Assembly (NCBI RefSeq): GCF_949628215.1
Contig: NC_134277.1
Coordinates: 123,739,963 to 123,803,962, forward strand
Origin: Phalacrocorax aristotelis
Taxonomy: Eukaryota; Chordata; Aves; Suliformes; Phalacrocoracidae
DNA length: 64,000 nucleotides
Direction: 5' to 3'
How positions within the stretch are numbered: position 1 is the stretch's first letter; the number at the start of each line of letters is the position of its first letter. Below, one piece after another: positions 38,641 to 51,261 of this stretch. The notes below the pieces were generated by a model. That model saw nothing but the letters and a program-made list of their open reading frames with translations, did not search any database and was not told the origin of the DNA. The translations under genes and the position numbers were made by a program.

Positions 38641-41600
38641 GGGCTACTGACATGTAGTCACCAACAGACCACTGAACAAGCCTCCAGTTCTGCCCAGATT
38701 TCTTGCACCCCTGTTACTGAGAAAGGTTGTTTCCTTGGATCCGCGGGCAGCGTTGGAGTTTATGGCTAGATCCACTGAACAGCTTAGATCTCACAGTTTT
38801 AGCACTAGCATTGTGTAGCATTCCCTATCTCTTGGGCATGTTGCCTACAGGCAAGTGCTCCTATTGCCAGGCAACATATAAAGTTTTAAGAAGAAAATTT
38901 TGAAGACAGGCTTTTTGTTTGCAGCTTTGCATTTTGATGGAAATAGACTGGCATCTTCAGAGAAAATTAATAATGTTCCCTTGGACCACAGTGTAGAGTA
39001 TCTTTATTCACAGCCTCCTGTTGGGCCCCATACCAAAGAGCTATTCCACAGCACTCCTCTCCTCATCTGCAGTCAGCCCCTTGTTTAACTGCAGATTTAA
39101 AGGTATGTGTGGTGCCCTGCGTTAAGCCCTCTCCCTCCCTCTGTGTCTGTGAGGCCCCAAAACCAAGGCTGGGGCCAGGCAACAGGAGAACCACAAAGGC
39201 CAGGCAGAGTTTTCAGTTAAAACAAAATGCTGAAGAAAAGGAGAGACTGGAAGGTGAGTCTTGAGATTTTACAATTTTAGGAACAGGGTATTTCATTGAG
39301 TCCTACCATTTATCTTCACTGAAACTGAAAGGGGTGAGCAGTCACCTGATAGATGCCTGTGCTGCTCCTTTCTCATAAAAAAGAAAACCAAAGCGCCCAT
39401 GTCAGCTTTTTCTTTCCTCAGTAGTTGAATTACTACACGAATGGTTTTCTAATATTTTCTCTGCTCCCTTGAAGGAAACATGCTGTGCTGGTGGGAGGTG
39501 GGGCGGTCATGGTGAGCCCTGGCTGGGGAAGGGCTGGCCAGACCCCACAGGGAGCTGGAGCTGTTACCCAAATCAGCACCCTGTGGCTGCCAGGGCGCTC
39601 ATCTCATTCTCTTTTCGGGGGCAGCCACAGCTCCCGCCCACCCCACTCTCTGCGTATCTGCTAACTTTCACCTCTTTACAGTCCGAAGCACCTCCATTGT
39701 TGTGGCTCTGCCCCTGCCCAGCTCCCATGTTCCCCTCCTCTCCGTCCCTTCCTCCCCTCTGGGAACTGCAGTTTAGAGATGTCTCAGCCAAACTCTTATC
39801 CCTCCATCAATCATTCTCCCCTTTTTGGACAGAAAACCTACCTGTTTTTTTCTGGATTTAGTTTGCTCCTTGTGAGGGTGCTTAAAATAAAATATTTAAA
39901 CACACATTAGATTGCAGGTTGAAATTCAAGTCCCTCTCTCCCCAGTAAGGACCCTATCCACCAAAACCATTTTTTAGTTTACTGAATTATTCCATTAAAA
40001 TGAAAATAATTGCAGTGGAAGAGACTCAGAAAAATCACATTTCCTTTCATCTTCCACACAGAATAATCTACACCTCAGAAGTTAGCACATTCAAAAGACA
40101 AAGAGGATTTTCAAACACTCTGATCTAGCACAGAAGTGCAAGGGCGTATCGCAAACATTCAGTGGACTATTGTTGAAGTGTTTTTTCCCTTTGAGGCCTT
40201 ACATATATTTTAGATTGGACCCCAAAGGCAAGAGCATTGGAGAACTTTGCAGAACCAAAGGGTTTCAATGTGAACGAGACCATCCCACTCTATAGACATA
40301 AGGACTTGTGTCAGTGAAATGTTACAAGCATCTGAATTGATCTTCTTGCCATCTGTGAATTTTTTGGACAGATCTGGGAGAATCAGTCGGTCCCCCTTTT
40401 AGTCAGACTAGGTCAGAAGTCAAGCAAGGCTGTGCAGTAGAAGCCCAGCCACCACCTACCAGAGCCAACAGGTCCTGCTGGGGCTTTGGAGGCTTACCAA
40501 ACCTCAGGAGCTCAGGAGGTTGGGTACAAAAATTATCAACATCATCTTGCATCTTCTTTTTCATCGCTGTTCATTAGTCCTGCTCCCTCTTACCCTCTCC
40601 TACTAGTAGAAACCCAGAGCAAACCTGGTGCATCCTTTATGCCTATTATTCACAGTTCTTTCTCATCTTCCAAACTTCCTTCTCACATTCCAGTGAAACC
40701 TTCATGCTCCTATGAAGGCTCTATTTCACACACTTCAAACCAATCCAGAAAAAGCTTTAAATTCTAATTAATTCTTTATGAAAAAATAAAATGTAAAAAC
40801 TAATATGACGTGAAACTGGTTACACGCTATTTGCATATCATATTCCTTCCCACACACTTCATCTCTCCTTTGTCTTATACTATGAACTCTTCAGAGATAA
40901 GAATTTTCGGAAGAGCGAAATCCAGCATTTATTGGAGGCGATAGCAGAACTCTTGTTGATTTGAATGGAATCAAGGTTTCACCTTTTTCACAGTTACTCC
41001 TGAGTAGACTGCTGCTCTTCATCAAAATACATTACATTTGCAAACGCTAGCACATTGATGTTATAGGTAAAATCTAAGTCAGAAATTTTATCCTGTTTAA
41101 AGAGGTAAAGTTTCTAGAATAGTTATTTCTAGTACGTCAGAGAACAATACAGTGAGAAGCTTCTTGTTCAGCTGTTTTCATTAATGATTTTATTGTCTGT
41201 TCTTAGCCATATCACCAAGCACTAATTAGGAAATTGCTTTGACACAGAGCTTTAAAAATTGTCTAAAAAGCATAGCTGGTGTTTTTGCCATTGTTGTGAC
41301 CGAACACTTTCAATAGCTTTTTCAATCTCCCTTTTTTTTAATATTGATTCTGAAATCTCCAAGCAACTTAGCTGCAAAGCAAAGCTGCATCAGAGGCAAT
41401 TGACTTACAAAAGCTATAATCCCTGGTGGGGGGGGGAGGAATTAAACGTAACATAAAGCACACACAAGCAAATACACATTTTGCACTATGGTGCTAAGAC
41501 CATAGTGGGGCTTTCTTTTTCCCCAGAAGAGTTAAATATGTGAGGACTAGTATCTTGCTACTTTGCAGAAGCCACACATCTGAGATAACTTGTGAGGAAC

Positions 41601-44600
41601 AGCCTGGGATTCACAGCCATCCATGATAACATGGGAACTAATTCAACCAGCCGTAACTATTGAAGCCTGAGAGAGGAAATGGCTGTTACTCATTTCCATA
41701 AACCCTCCCAGCACAGGAGTTAGGTCTCTTACCTGTCACAGAGGAACTTTCATTCGAAACCTTTGGCTTCCTGGTTTTGAGAGAGCACTTGCAACAGTAC
41801 CTCTTGCTGTCTGCAGTAGCATCATTCACCTTCTCCAAGGTCTGAGGCCTGATTCAGCAGGAGTGTTTTATGCTTTCAGGACACACTGAACTGGGGAAAT
41901 ACCTGCTCTGTGATCCTTGTTGAGACTTCGGTGACAACTAAGTTATATTCAATTCCCACCTGCCTGCCATGGGCTTTGAAGTAGCAGTTGAGAAGCTACG
42001 GACAGACAAACTTTTATTTTAGGTGCCTCAAGTGGCAGCTGGACACTTGAACTCTTTTATGGACCTTTGCCTGTATGACTTGCATGTCCTTTGATTTTTT
42101 TTTTATTATTTACCTGAAAAGGATCTAGTCACTCCATTATCCACTGGTATTCAACATCTCATCTGTGATCAGTTCCTACAGATGACATTCTCCCAGCATC
42201 TTATACAGGTAGTGGCTTGCAATTAGTGACCACTGGCGTCCATGGATTAGATGTAAGGTGAAAGATCAATAGTGGATAAGAAAAAGCAAGGTTCCTGTGA
42301 CAGAACTAAATCTGTCTCACCACAGTTGCTACCACTACTGCAGAGAAAAAGGACATTAGTGTGATGATTTTAATAGCAGTAAAAGGAGATACTGTGTTTA
42401 CAGGAAAATAGTTAGAATTTATTATTAATCTCAAGTTAGTATCACATCATTATCACTCCCCAAAATGTCAGTTACCTCCCCTTCTCCACAAAAAAATTAA
42501 GGAGATATATTTTTGTGCTCAAGGGGAAAAAAAAAAGTCTGATTAATTTTTAAAGCCAATTTCTTGAAGAGAGATAAGGTCATGGAGATGCACATCATTA
42601 CTGAAAATATTTAGTAAGGGTTAAAGAAAATCTAAAACCCCAGTTTCTGGATATAGAAGTCACTGAGTGCAGGTACTTAAGGTGATGAACCTGTAACAGC
42701 TTTCTACAATGTATTTGCACAACCCCTATTTTAGGGAGCACCTGAGAGTAGAAAAGAGGGGCTGTGGAACAAAGCACTAGAGGTTTTCATCAGGAGATGA
42801 TGGATCTGGTTACCCCTTTCCCACCCCTCAGCCTGTACAAACTCTGGTCTGAAAGATGATTAGTAGCACTGTGCGTGCCTTGTGCTATTTGAGCTAACAA
42901 GCCTGCCAACCTTTGCATCCATGCAAAGCCTCATTCTCACCTTTGAACATCCAGCATTCACGTTCCCCCTCTGCTATCACAATAGTTTAGAAATGGGTTT
43001 TGTTTTTCAGGAGAAGTTGAAACTGCATCTGAGTAAGCTTGTTGCCAATGCTCATCTCAGCACTGGCATCATTAGCAAAGCTGAGATCATGCTGTGGTAA
43101 CAGTATGACAGATCTGTTTGTCTCATGCTTTAAATATGACACTTGCTTTTTTGGCCACCATGTTTTCTCCGATCTTCAGAAGTAAATCAGCAGCTGCCAG
43201 AGACTGCCAACTCTCAGGATTGCAAGACTGCCAGCTTGCATAATCCAGGGGCTTGGACAGCTAGCTTGGTTAGCTAGCTTGGTTGTTGTTGCAAACACCG
43301 AAGAGAGGACTGGGCTCTGTGGCACAGCTAGAGGATCTGGGACGGAAAAAACTGTTGTTGGGGCCCTCGGCAACGGAGCAGCCAGCAGTGCTCCAGGGTG
43401 CTCCCCCTCAGGTTACACCTCTTTCTCTGGGAAAGGCTGTCCCTTGGCTTTAGCCACGGACAAAGCTTCAGCCATCCCTGGCTTTAGTGCCACATGCTTC
43501 ATAACATTTAATGGATATTTGCTTCACAATTACTGCCTCCCCTCCAGCCAATGCCTCTGCAACACACACTGCTCTCCAACTCAGGAGACGAGCAGCAGCA
43601 CCGTGCAGCAGCTAGGTACAGCAAGCACAGCAGCAGCGACTGCATTATACAGGTCTGTAAGAATCATGCACAGGTATGGACGATATCACGCGTGGCAATT
43701 TTCCACACAGTCATGCCTTCCTCACATGCCCAGATGTCCAGTTCTCACATATGGTCTCAAGAATGCAGTAGTATGAAATCCAAACGTCTCTGGCAGCTGT
43801 AGACATCTAATGCCCAATTACACAGCCAGTCAAGCCCTTACAGGCTCTTCCACAGTGCAGTACCTTAAATTTCTATGAATGGAAGGCTTTATCCACATCA
43901 GCAACTCTGGAAAGGTCTCAGATTGCAGTAAAGCATGCCCTAGAAGCAGCTGCCTATTACACTACAACTCTAAAAAAGAGATTTCATTAGAGTATTTAGA
44001 AAAATTATAAAAGGACTCAAGATCAGGATTCGACATCCTTCAGGTATATATTTAAGCAAGTTACTCGGAGAAATATTTAATTATAAAACATCAATGTAGA
44101 TATTATTTTATTATTACTACTTTATTGTCTTTTCTACCAGTTCTGTCAGCACACAACCTTTAAGTTTCCTGTAAGGCAATACTGCCCTCTTTTGGTGTGA
44201 TTTATTATGCACAATACTTCTGATACAATTCCTCAGCAAGGTTGGAAAGCATTTTTTAGGGATGTGTTATTTTTTTATTTTTGTAGGAATAGGAACCCGT
44301 TGGGTTTTGAAAAAAAAACACAACAAACTAAAACACACAAAATACTACAAATAGCAGACTTAGCTTTGTAGGATGTTGATCCAAAAAGGTCACCATTGTC
44401 AACAGATTATTGAAGTCAATGTTACAAAATTTGTCAGATGTGGAGCAAACAGTACAAAACCAGGACGTTGTATGTTTGTTCTTAATGATTACAGCACAAA
44501 TATGCACCGTATCATTTATTAGAGAGACAAACTGAATGCCAGGACAAAAACTAATTAAAGTTAGAAAGATTAAAACTAGGTATCTGAAGTGGTTAAAACA

Positions 44601-44979
44601 CCGAGCAAGATCTCCTTTCAAGCTAACATACAAAGACTATTTTTGGACGGAACTGGGAGAAATTAAAAGATTTTGAAATGGGAATAAAAACTTCTTGCTT
44701 AATCTTCTGTGATATAAACTGATCTGTTGCTACTGTTTACCATTCACTTCACCCTACACAAATTTCCCACCTCTCACTCCCCTTTATCCCTCCTTCTGTC
44801 CCAACCCTGAAAAAAAAAGTGTTTTTTGATTACTTCTGAGGTATGGAAGCTTGTTTCCACCCTTGTGTAACCATGTAATATGATACTGGCATTACCAATC
44901 GCAGGCCATACACTTCATACTGAGCCTGCAAGGCCTCTGGACCTGCTCATAGTTCTTACTCATGCTAGCTGTGACAGCA

Positions 44980-45787
44980 CGACGAGACCTGGACAGGCTG
45001 GAGAGCTGGATTGAGGGTAACCTGATGAAATTCAACAAGAGCCAGTGCAAGGTCCTGTACCTGGGAAGGAACAACCCCATGCACCAGTACAGGTTGGGGG
45101 CTGAACTAATGGAAAGCAGCTCTGTTGAGAAGGACCTGGGAGTGCTGGTGGACAGCAAACTGACCCTGAGCCAGCACCGTGCCCTTGTGGCCAAGAAGGC
45201 CAACGGTGTCCTGGGTGCATTAAAAGGAGTGCGGCCAGCAGGTCGAGGGAGGTTATCCTCCCCCTCTACTCTGCTCTAGTGAGACCACATTTGGAGTACT
45301 GTGTCCAGTTCTGGGGCCCCCAGTTCAAGATGGACATGGAACTGCTTAAGCAAGTCCAGCGGAGAGCTACCCAAGATGATCAGGGGATTGGAGCATCTCC
45401 CATATGAGGAAAGGCTGAGAGACTTGGGTTTGTTCAGCCTGGACAAGAGAAGACTGAGGGGGCATCTCATCAACACCTATAAATATCTAAAGGGAGGGTG
45501 TCAGGATGATGGGACTAGTCTCTTCTCAGTGGTGCCCAATGACAGGACAAGGGGCCATGGGCACAAGTTCGAACACCTCAGTATGAGGAAAAAACTTCTT
45601 TCCTTGAGGGTGACAGAGCAGTGGAACAGGCTGCCCAGGGAGGCTGTTGAGTCTCCTTCCCTGGAGACATTCAAACCCCACCTGGATGCGTTCCTGTGCC
45701 CCCTGCTCTGGGTGTGCCTGCTCAAGCAGGGGGGTTGGACAAGATGATCTCCAGAGGTCCCTTCCAACCCCTGCCATTCTGTGATTC
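44980..45787 (+). mobile_element. CR1 LINE, 5'-truncated, inserted into the dispersed repeat
   Basis: It covers the C-terminal part of the CR1 ORF2 and the 3' end, with a terminal ATTCTGTG octamer pair overlapping the target site at 45776-45791. The 5' cut lies after the catalytic aspartates. On either side the 11-mer CTGTGACAGCA is present (44969-44979 and 45787-45797), while the empty site in copy A has it once. The exact 5' boundary is uncertain by a few bases because of a short CGACGAG stretch that belongs clearly to neither. Confidence 0.93.
44986..45747 (+). pseudogene. CR1 ORF2 C-terminal remnant with frameshifts
   Basis: The frame starts with RDLDRLESW, the region after the reverse transcriptase palm, and includes [12 protein letters not shown] and [13 protein letters not shown]. 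Near 45210 a one-base loss moves the CR1 frame; an adjacent frame then carries the [16 protein letters not shown] block, and near 45370 the coding frame returns to the first (block [20 protein letters not shown]). Final CR1 C-terminal blocks [20 protein letters not shown] are readable. The frame is broken and the catalytic part is missing, so no functional protein is possible. Confidence 0.88.
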
Positions 45788-46490
45788 TGTGACAGCAATC
45801 TCTCTAGATGAACTGGTATCTATAGGTAACCTGTTTCACTCATGTTTACCTTTGCGGTACAATCTTAGTTTTATACAAATAGTAACAAGCAGTTGTTGTT
45901 GGCAGAATGAGATCTTTATCGTTCTCACACAATGTCACAGTGCGGAGAAATGTAGTCCCAGGTACAAAGGCAGGGGCCCTGTGGAATGGGGACATAGCAG
46001 GCAGTGTAGGTGAATATTGGCATGGGGTGGCAAGAGCTGGGGCCCACACTCGGTACTGGAGATCCCACAGCTCTGCACAGCTCTCCGTAATAGTCAGTTT
46101 AAAAAAAATGCAGACCCAAAGCTTGACACAACTGGTGTTAGGGGCAACAAAATACAGCATCCAACATACCGGGACTATCATAAACATGGATACAGGCTGG
46201 AGTTACAGAACAATAAATAAATAAGATACAAAAAGCAACATTATCCAACATATAAACAACTCCCAAGTTGATCCCAGGAAAGTAAGAAGTAACCAGCAAC
46301 ATCAGCAAAATATTCTTCCCATGAAGGACTGCAGAGGTGCAGAACTCTGGTGCTACCCTCTCCACCTGTAGCAAGCTGTAGACTTAACACTCAGGGAAAA
46401 CAAAAGGAGGTTGAACTTAACTCCAAGAGAAGGAACAAAGAAGTGCATGTGCTACAATTTTAATTGTATTACTGTGATTATTATTGTTAT

Positions 46491-48949
46491 TTTTCTCCTC
46501 TTTATAGAAGTACTCTAACTGCACCCTATCCTAAAATATTCAATCTAGACTAACCTTGATTCCTAGACTGTTAGGATCTCTGTAAGCGTGGGGGTGTGTG
46601 AGCATGTGTATGTACGTGTGCGTGTATATATATCCTTATGCATAAAACAATGATTTTGAGTGTAACACCTTCCAAAGAGAAAAACTACCTACTCCTTTCT
46701 AGGAAGTAGGGATTAGTGAGCCTCCAGATCTTGACCAGGAATCAAGCGAAAGCTTCAGTAAAAATGACCAATTCGGTCATGATGGTTTACATAAGAAGAT
46801 GGCAAGACCCTCTATCTTGGACACATAGGTTGTTATACAGGTTTGTAATAAAGACCTGCAATTCACCAACACAATTTCAGAAGCGAGAGTCTGAAGTAAG
46901 GCTCCCAAACTAGTTAAGTGTCCTTACTAAAATGGCCCAATTTTCAGAAACATTACATGAATAGAAGCCACTAGACTTCAAAAATGACAGTATGCAGAAC
47001 CCTGATCAAACTGAATATACTGGTGCAAGAGCTCCAAATGATGTCAGAGAGAAAAAAAAAACAACTAACAGAAAAAGGGTATAGCAACAAAAAGCCCTGT
47101 AGGTCTATTTGCCTGCAAGGACCATTTTTCAGTTTGTGAAGAATCCATGTGTACTAAAGATATTTGAAATAGGGCAGTCAAGTAGACAGTAGAACAGTAG
47201 AACTGTTCAGTATTGTCCTAAATCAGGAGACCCTAATGAATTATTTGTCAGTCAGGAGGAAGATGCTAGTAAAATGTCAAGGAAATTCTCATAAAAAGGA
47301 AAAAAAAAAAACCGCACTTGGCATGTATTGATACACTTTCGCTCTCTGTTCCCTCTCCTTCCGGTCTACGATCATCATGGCCGCTTGTGAATGCATTAAG
47401 GGAGAGGGCGAGAAAAACAATTCAGTGCTTTCTGCAGTGCTTTCACTTCTCTCCAGCACTTAAGTATTTTGCAAAACATCCTGGCAAGGTGTTAAATAGA
47501 CTAGGAGTTCACAGCAGCAGAGGATGGAGACTCTAGAAAGAAAATGTTACCATCAGGTTAAAAAGCATTGAAAGTGTTAGACTCTTGGTTCTATACTGAC
47601 CATAAACACGGTGCAAGCCTGTGGCTACACAAGCCAGCTTCACTTGAACAGAGTAATTCAAGAAGTTGACATCTACATGGTGAAGCTACAGAAGTCAGAG
47701 AGACAGGCACTTACCAAGCCAGTCATCTAGATTTTACTGAAAAGATATCAAGAAACACACAGCTTTAAAGCTGTACTGTTCCACTAACACTCCAACGACC
47801 TTCTCAAAACAAGCTGGTGGAAAGGACCTCATACATGATTCAAGTGTTGCCAAAATAATTTGCAGCTCATTAAGGCGGAGTGCTATATAGGCCTCTAAGA
47901 AAAGCACAGCACACAACTCCTTTATCTTTTAAAATTCATTAGTAAATCACACAAATGTAGAAGTTTTCGGTTTTACTTAATTACATGAACGATGGAAGGA
48001 GACACTCTTGAGGAGATATGGATTAATATGTGATGAGTTGTAACAGCTTTAATTGGGACATAGCACATTTGATTACATTCTCTGTTTGCTTTCAAACTGA
48101 CAGGTAAATATGCATTTTAAAAAGTAGTTTAGAGAAAAAATTATGGCATTTAATAAAAAGAAAAAAAATAGACCAAGTTGCCAGTACCTAAACAAGCAAG
48201 ACACAATGCTCTGCTGAAGAGAGGTGTTCAGGTTCGTTTCAATGAACACTGTTTCCTTAGTTGTTGGTAAACAGCTGTTCAGTTTTTCCTGAACAACACA
48301 GGATTAAAAAAAATCCAGGTCTTCTGAAAAGACTACACTGCTCTCAAGACCTCCTCCAGACCAAAAGATAAAAACCCCTGGAAGTTCCAACTCATGACAT
48401 CCTTCCTTACACTGACCACAATTACAGTATTGCTAGTCAGCTTAGCCTACCCACCTTTTATTTTTCCTTTAACTGCTAACAAAAAAAGGCTGCATCAAAA
48501 GGGGGTTTCAATAGGAAGTGTGACTCACTAGTTGCTCACCACTTGCTATTCTTACCACAAAAGTTTTCCTTATTTATTCTGACCTAGATAGTTGCTCTGT
48601 TGAGGATGAAAACAATGTCAGTATTTAGAAACAAAAAAAAAAAAACCCCACAAAACTGTTCTTGAGCATTTAGCTCAAGTAAAGCTTCTGGGCTATCCAG
48701 AAGAAACTAACTCTCCACATGAGTGCTTCAAAAGTAAGTGCTGGGTCCAAAATAGCTTTCCTGTATTATAAATCTTCCAACTTTGGCAAAAACTTGAAAT
48801 TTAGCAAGAAGGTGTATTGCTCTACTTCTGAAATTCAAGAATGGCCTTTATTAAGAAGTTACTGGCGTAACTATGAACAAACTGGTATCTGAATTTCCAA
48901 ATAAATGAAAATACTTGCACAGAAACACAGAAATTCAAGCAAGCAGAAA
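46491..48949. other. Unrecognised intergenic DNA
   Basis: No exon recognised. A degenerate TG-rich microsatellite lies near 46590-46632. The stretch separates the dispersed repeat from the probable 3' end of PCMTD1. Confidence 0.45.
46590..46632 (+). repeat. Degenerate TG/TA microsatellite
   Basis: Alternating purine-pyrimidine sequence with GTGTGTG, ATGTGTATGTACGTGTGCG and TATATATAT parts. Confidence 0.75.
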
Positions 48950-51261
48950 CCACCAAAAAACCATTTTATTGCAACAATGTCCCCATCATCAACTGAGATG
49001 GCAAAAATTAAGTTTTAATTCATTTTGCGTTTCTACCTTTTTATTTAAGTAAATATAAATTCAAGAGTGAAAATAAATCCACATATAAAACACAGAAGAA
49101 ACATTCTCTTTCAGTGACTCCAAAAAAAAAACTTACATACTGGAGAATCATGACAAGTCATCCGCTGTCCATTTATCCAAGTATACAGGCGTGAAAGAAT
49201 GCAGAAATTTGTTCTCCAAAAGCATCCTGTATAAAGTCCTTAAAATTGTTTAAGTAATATTTACTAATCTCATACTCTTGAGCTTTTGGATGCAGATTCC
49301 AAAAAAAGGAGAGACAAAAAACATCTCAAACTTCAGATTATTTAAACTCCATCTAAAACAATCCATTTAAAACAAGATTATGTTCAATTTTTATAGCTGA
49401 AGCATCACAGTTACTTTATTAGTATTATTACTTTGGAAAACTATTTCTTATTAGTTTTTCCCGCTTTTAAAATAAAGTCAGAATACTTACTTCAAATAGT
49501 TTTGTTTACTTATACTGTAAATATATTGCGGAAAGTAACTCCACATGCTGGTACAACAGGCCTTCATGAAGTTCCACTTAAACATTACTATGATGTGCTT
49601 TAAAAACCCAGGGACTAAAGCATTAAATGCACCATAAAGAGTCAGTGTCATGGAATTACGTATTATCTTCCTTCTCAGATGCAACAAAATGCTTATCTAC
49701 TTTGAAGTCAATATTGGATTGTTAGACCACATGAATATTGGCTGGTTATGAATACTTGGACTGGGAACATTTACTGTTTTAGAAAGATATGATTATTTTG
49801 ATTCATTGTTATTACACAGAAAAAAAAAAAATCTTACCAATATTACAAAATGTATTGTGCAGGGTATTTCAAGAGGAATGTTTTTCACTGGGTCCAACAG
49901 GCAGATGTTTCCAATGATTGTGGCTTTTAATGCGTATCATGCCAAGTTCTTAATAAACTGCTTTCCCTCATGGTTATGTTACAACAGAGAATGAAGAAAT
50001 TAAGATGGTAAAAGCAAAATTAAAAATGAGAAATGCAAGTAACTTCACAACTAGAAGAGGAAAAATCATAGAAAGATTTCAGTCAGCACTGTTGTGGGTC
50101 CCCACACTTGCACTGCTACTCTTAGGTTTCCAAAAGATGCATATGATTTTATAAATATTTTTGTGGTAAGAGCCATGCTCAGAAACAAAATATAGGCTAG
50201 CACAAGTCTACCTTCTTGGAGATGCATGTTAAGTATAAAATTCACTTACTAAAGTGCATTTGCTGAACAAATTCTAACTTTTACTATTATAGCTATCCCA
50301 GTAGGCAATACAAACTAAACTTTGTTGAAATTCTACCTCTACTTAAAAGCAGTAAATATAGATGACTGATATTTAAATCACAAACTCGTATTACCAAACA
50401 TTTTGACTCAATGCTGTGAGCTGTAGAAATAAACAAAATGCACTGCCCTAAACTTCCCACAAATGAGGAAGTGCCTCTAGTTAAAAGTACTGAAAGTGTA
50501 GAATGGAGTTAAATATAAGCAGAGCTGAAGTAAGCATCGCTTTGCTTCTTATTCAGTATGATGTTTCTTTAAGGCTCTGAGAGAAGCTGTTACTTTTCTC
50601 AAGATCTTTTGGCAAAAGATATAAATGCAGAAGTAGCAGGGTCATCTGACATTTCAGAACTTGTATTTTCGTATTTCATTAAAGCCAGCTCATTCAGTGT
50701 CTGTATACATTTATTGCACTTGTGTTGTTGGAATACATCTATACCAACATAGTAATAATGATTGCAACAAAGCCATAGTAAAATAAACTTTAAAAGGGTC
50801 TGATTCTGACATTAGAGGATAAGGGTCTGCATGTTTAAAATGTTCCCCTAATAATAATAAATACAGACAAATTGCTTATCAAGTCAGATGCACAAGTTTA
50901 ACAATTATTTAGCATATATAAAATTTCACTCATCCTTTTATCAATACAAATCTGTTAGGGATCAAAAGAGACTTACCATGCAAAATATTGATTAGTGCTG
51001 CATAATGGAATATATATATTTCTATCAGAGTTAAAACAGCATTTTCAAAATTTAAAGAAAAATAGATTTTTAAAAAGGGATTATACTGTTGAATGCAAGT
51101 CTTCCTTGTAGCAAAGACAAGATAGAAACAAGTTACGATTTATCGCTGTACTTCAGTCTTGATGAAAGACTAGTAATAATTTGTCCACCTACTTCTTAAT
51201 AAATGCTACATTTTCAAGAATAAAGGAACTATCAGTAGGCATTACTTCTACTTAAAACAAG
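48950..51261 (-). other. PCMTD1: Probable PCMTD1 3' UTR
   Basis: Downstream of the PCMTD1 stop codon, on minus, lies about 2.3 kb of AT-rich DNA without recognisable repeats or exons, up to a good polyadenylation signal. Several other possible signals occur nearer (TTTATT on plus at 50710-50715, 49415-49420 and 49040-49045), so shorter isoforms are possible. The extent is inferred from sequence motifs only. Confidence 0.4.
48965..48970 (-). terminator. PCMTD1: Candidate polyadenylation signal for PCMTD1
   Basis: On minus the sequence reads GCAATAAAATGG and is followed directly by a GU-rich element, GGTTTTTTGGTGGTTTC, the arrangement expected of a strong cleavage and polyadenylation site. Confidence 0.4.

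Larger units (their letters stand above)
31956..44864. other. Unrecognised non-coding DNA
   Basis: About 13 kb without a convincing exon. It contains the A/C-only tract at 32393-32481, an exact 12-bp tandem duplication near 32282-32306, a GC-richer patch around 39100-39880 and another around 43260-43640, both without recognisable coding content. ORFs such as 36040-36507 plus and 37751-38335 plus have no domain I recognise. Confidence 0.45.
44865..46490 (-). repeat. Unclassified dispersed repeat, copy B, split by a CR1
   Basis: Same repeat as 23081-23950. The left piece (44865-44979) aligns with about 23081-23226 of copy A, including the GTGTAACC.TGTAAT and TGCAAGG.CTC blocks. The right piece (about 45788-46490) aligns with the rest, including GCAATCTCTCT, GGTACTGGAGATCCCACAGCT near 46053 and GAAGGACT near 46323. 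Between them is a CR1. Copy A thus shows the uninterrupted state. Possible identity is an old LTR read on minus, but no family can be assigned. Confidence 0.75.

Noticed and set aside
39469..39861. GC-rich 130-codon ORF
   Set aside because: Composition is Ser/Pro/Leu-rich as expected of GC-richer non-coding DNA; no domain or conserved start context seen.
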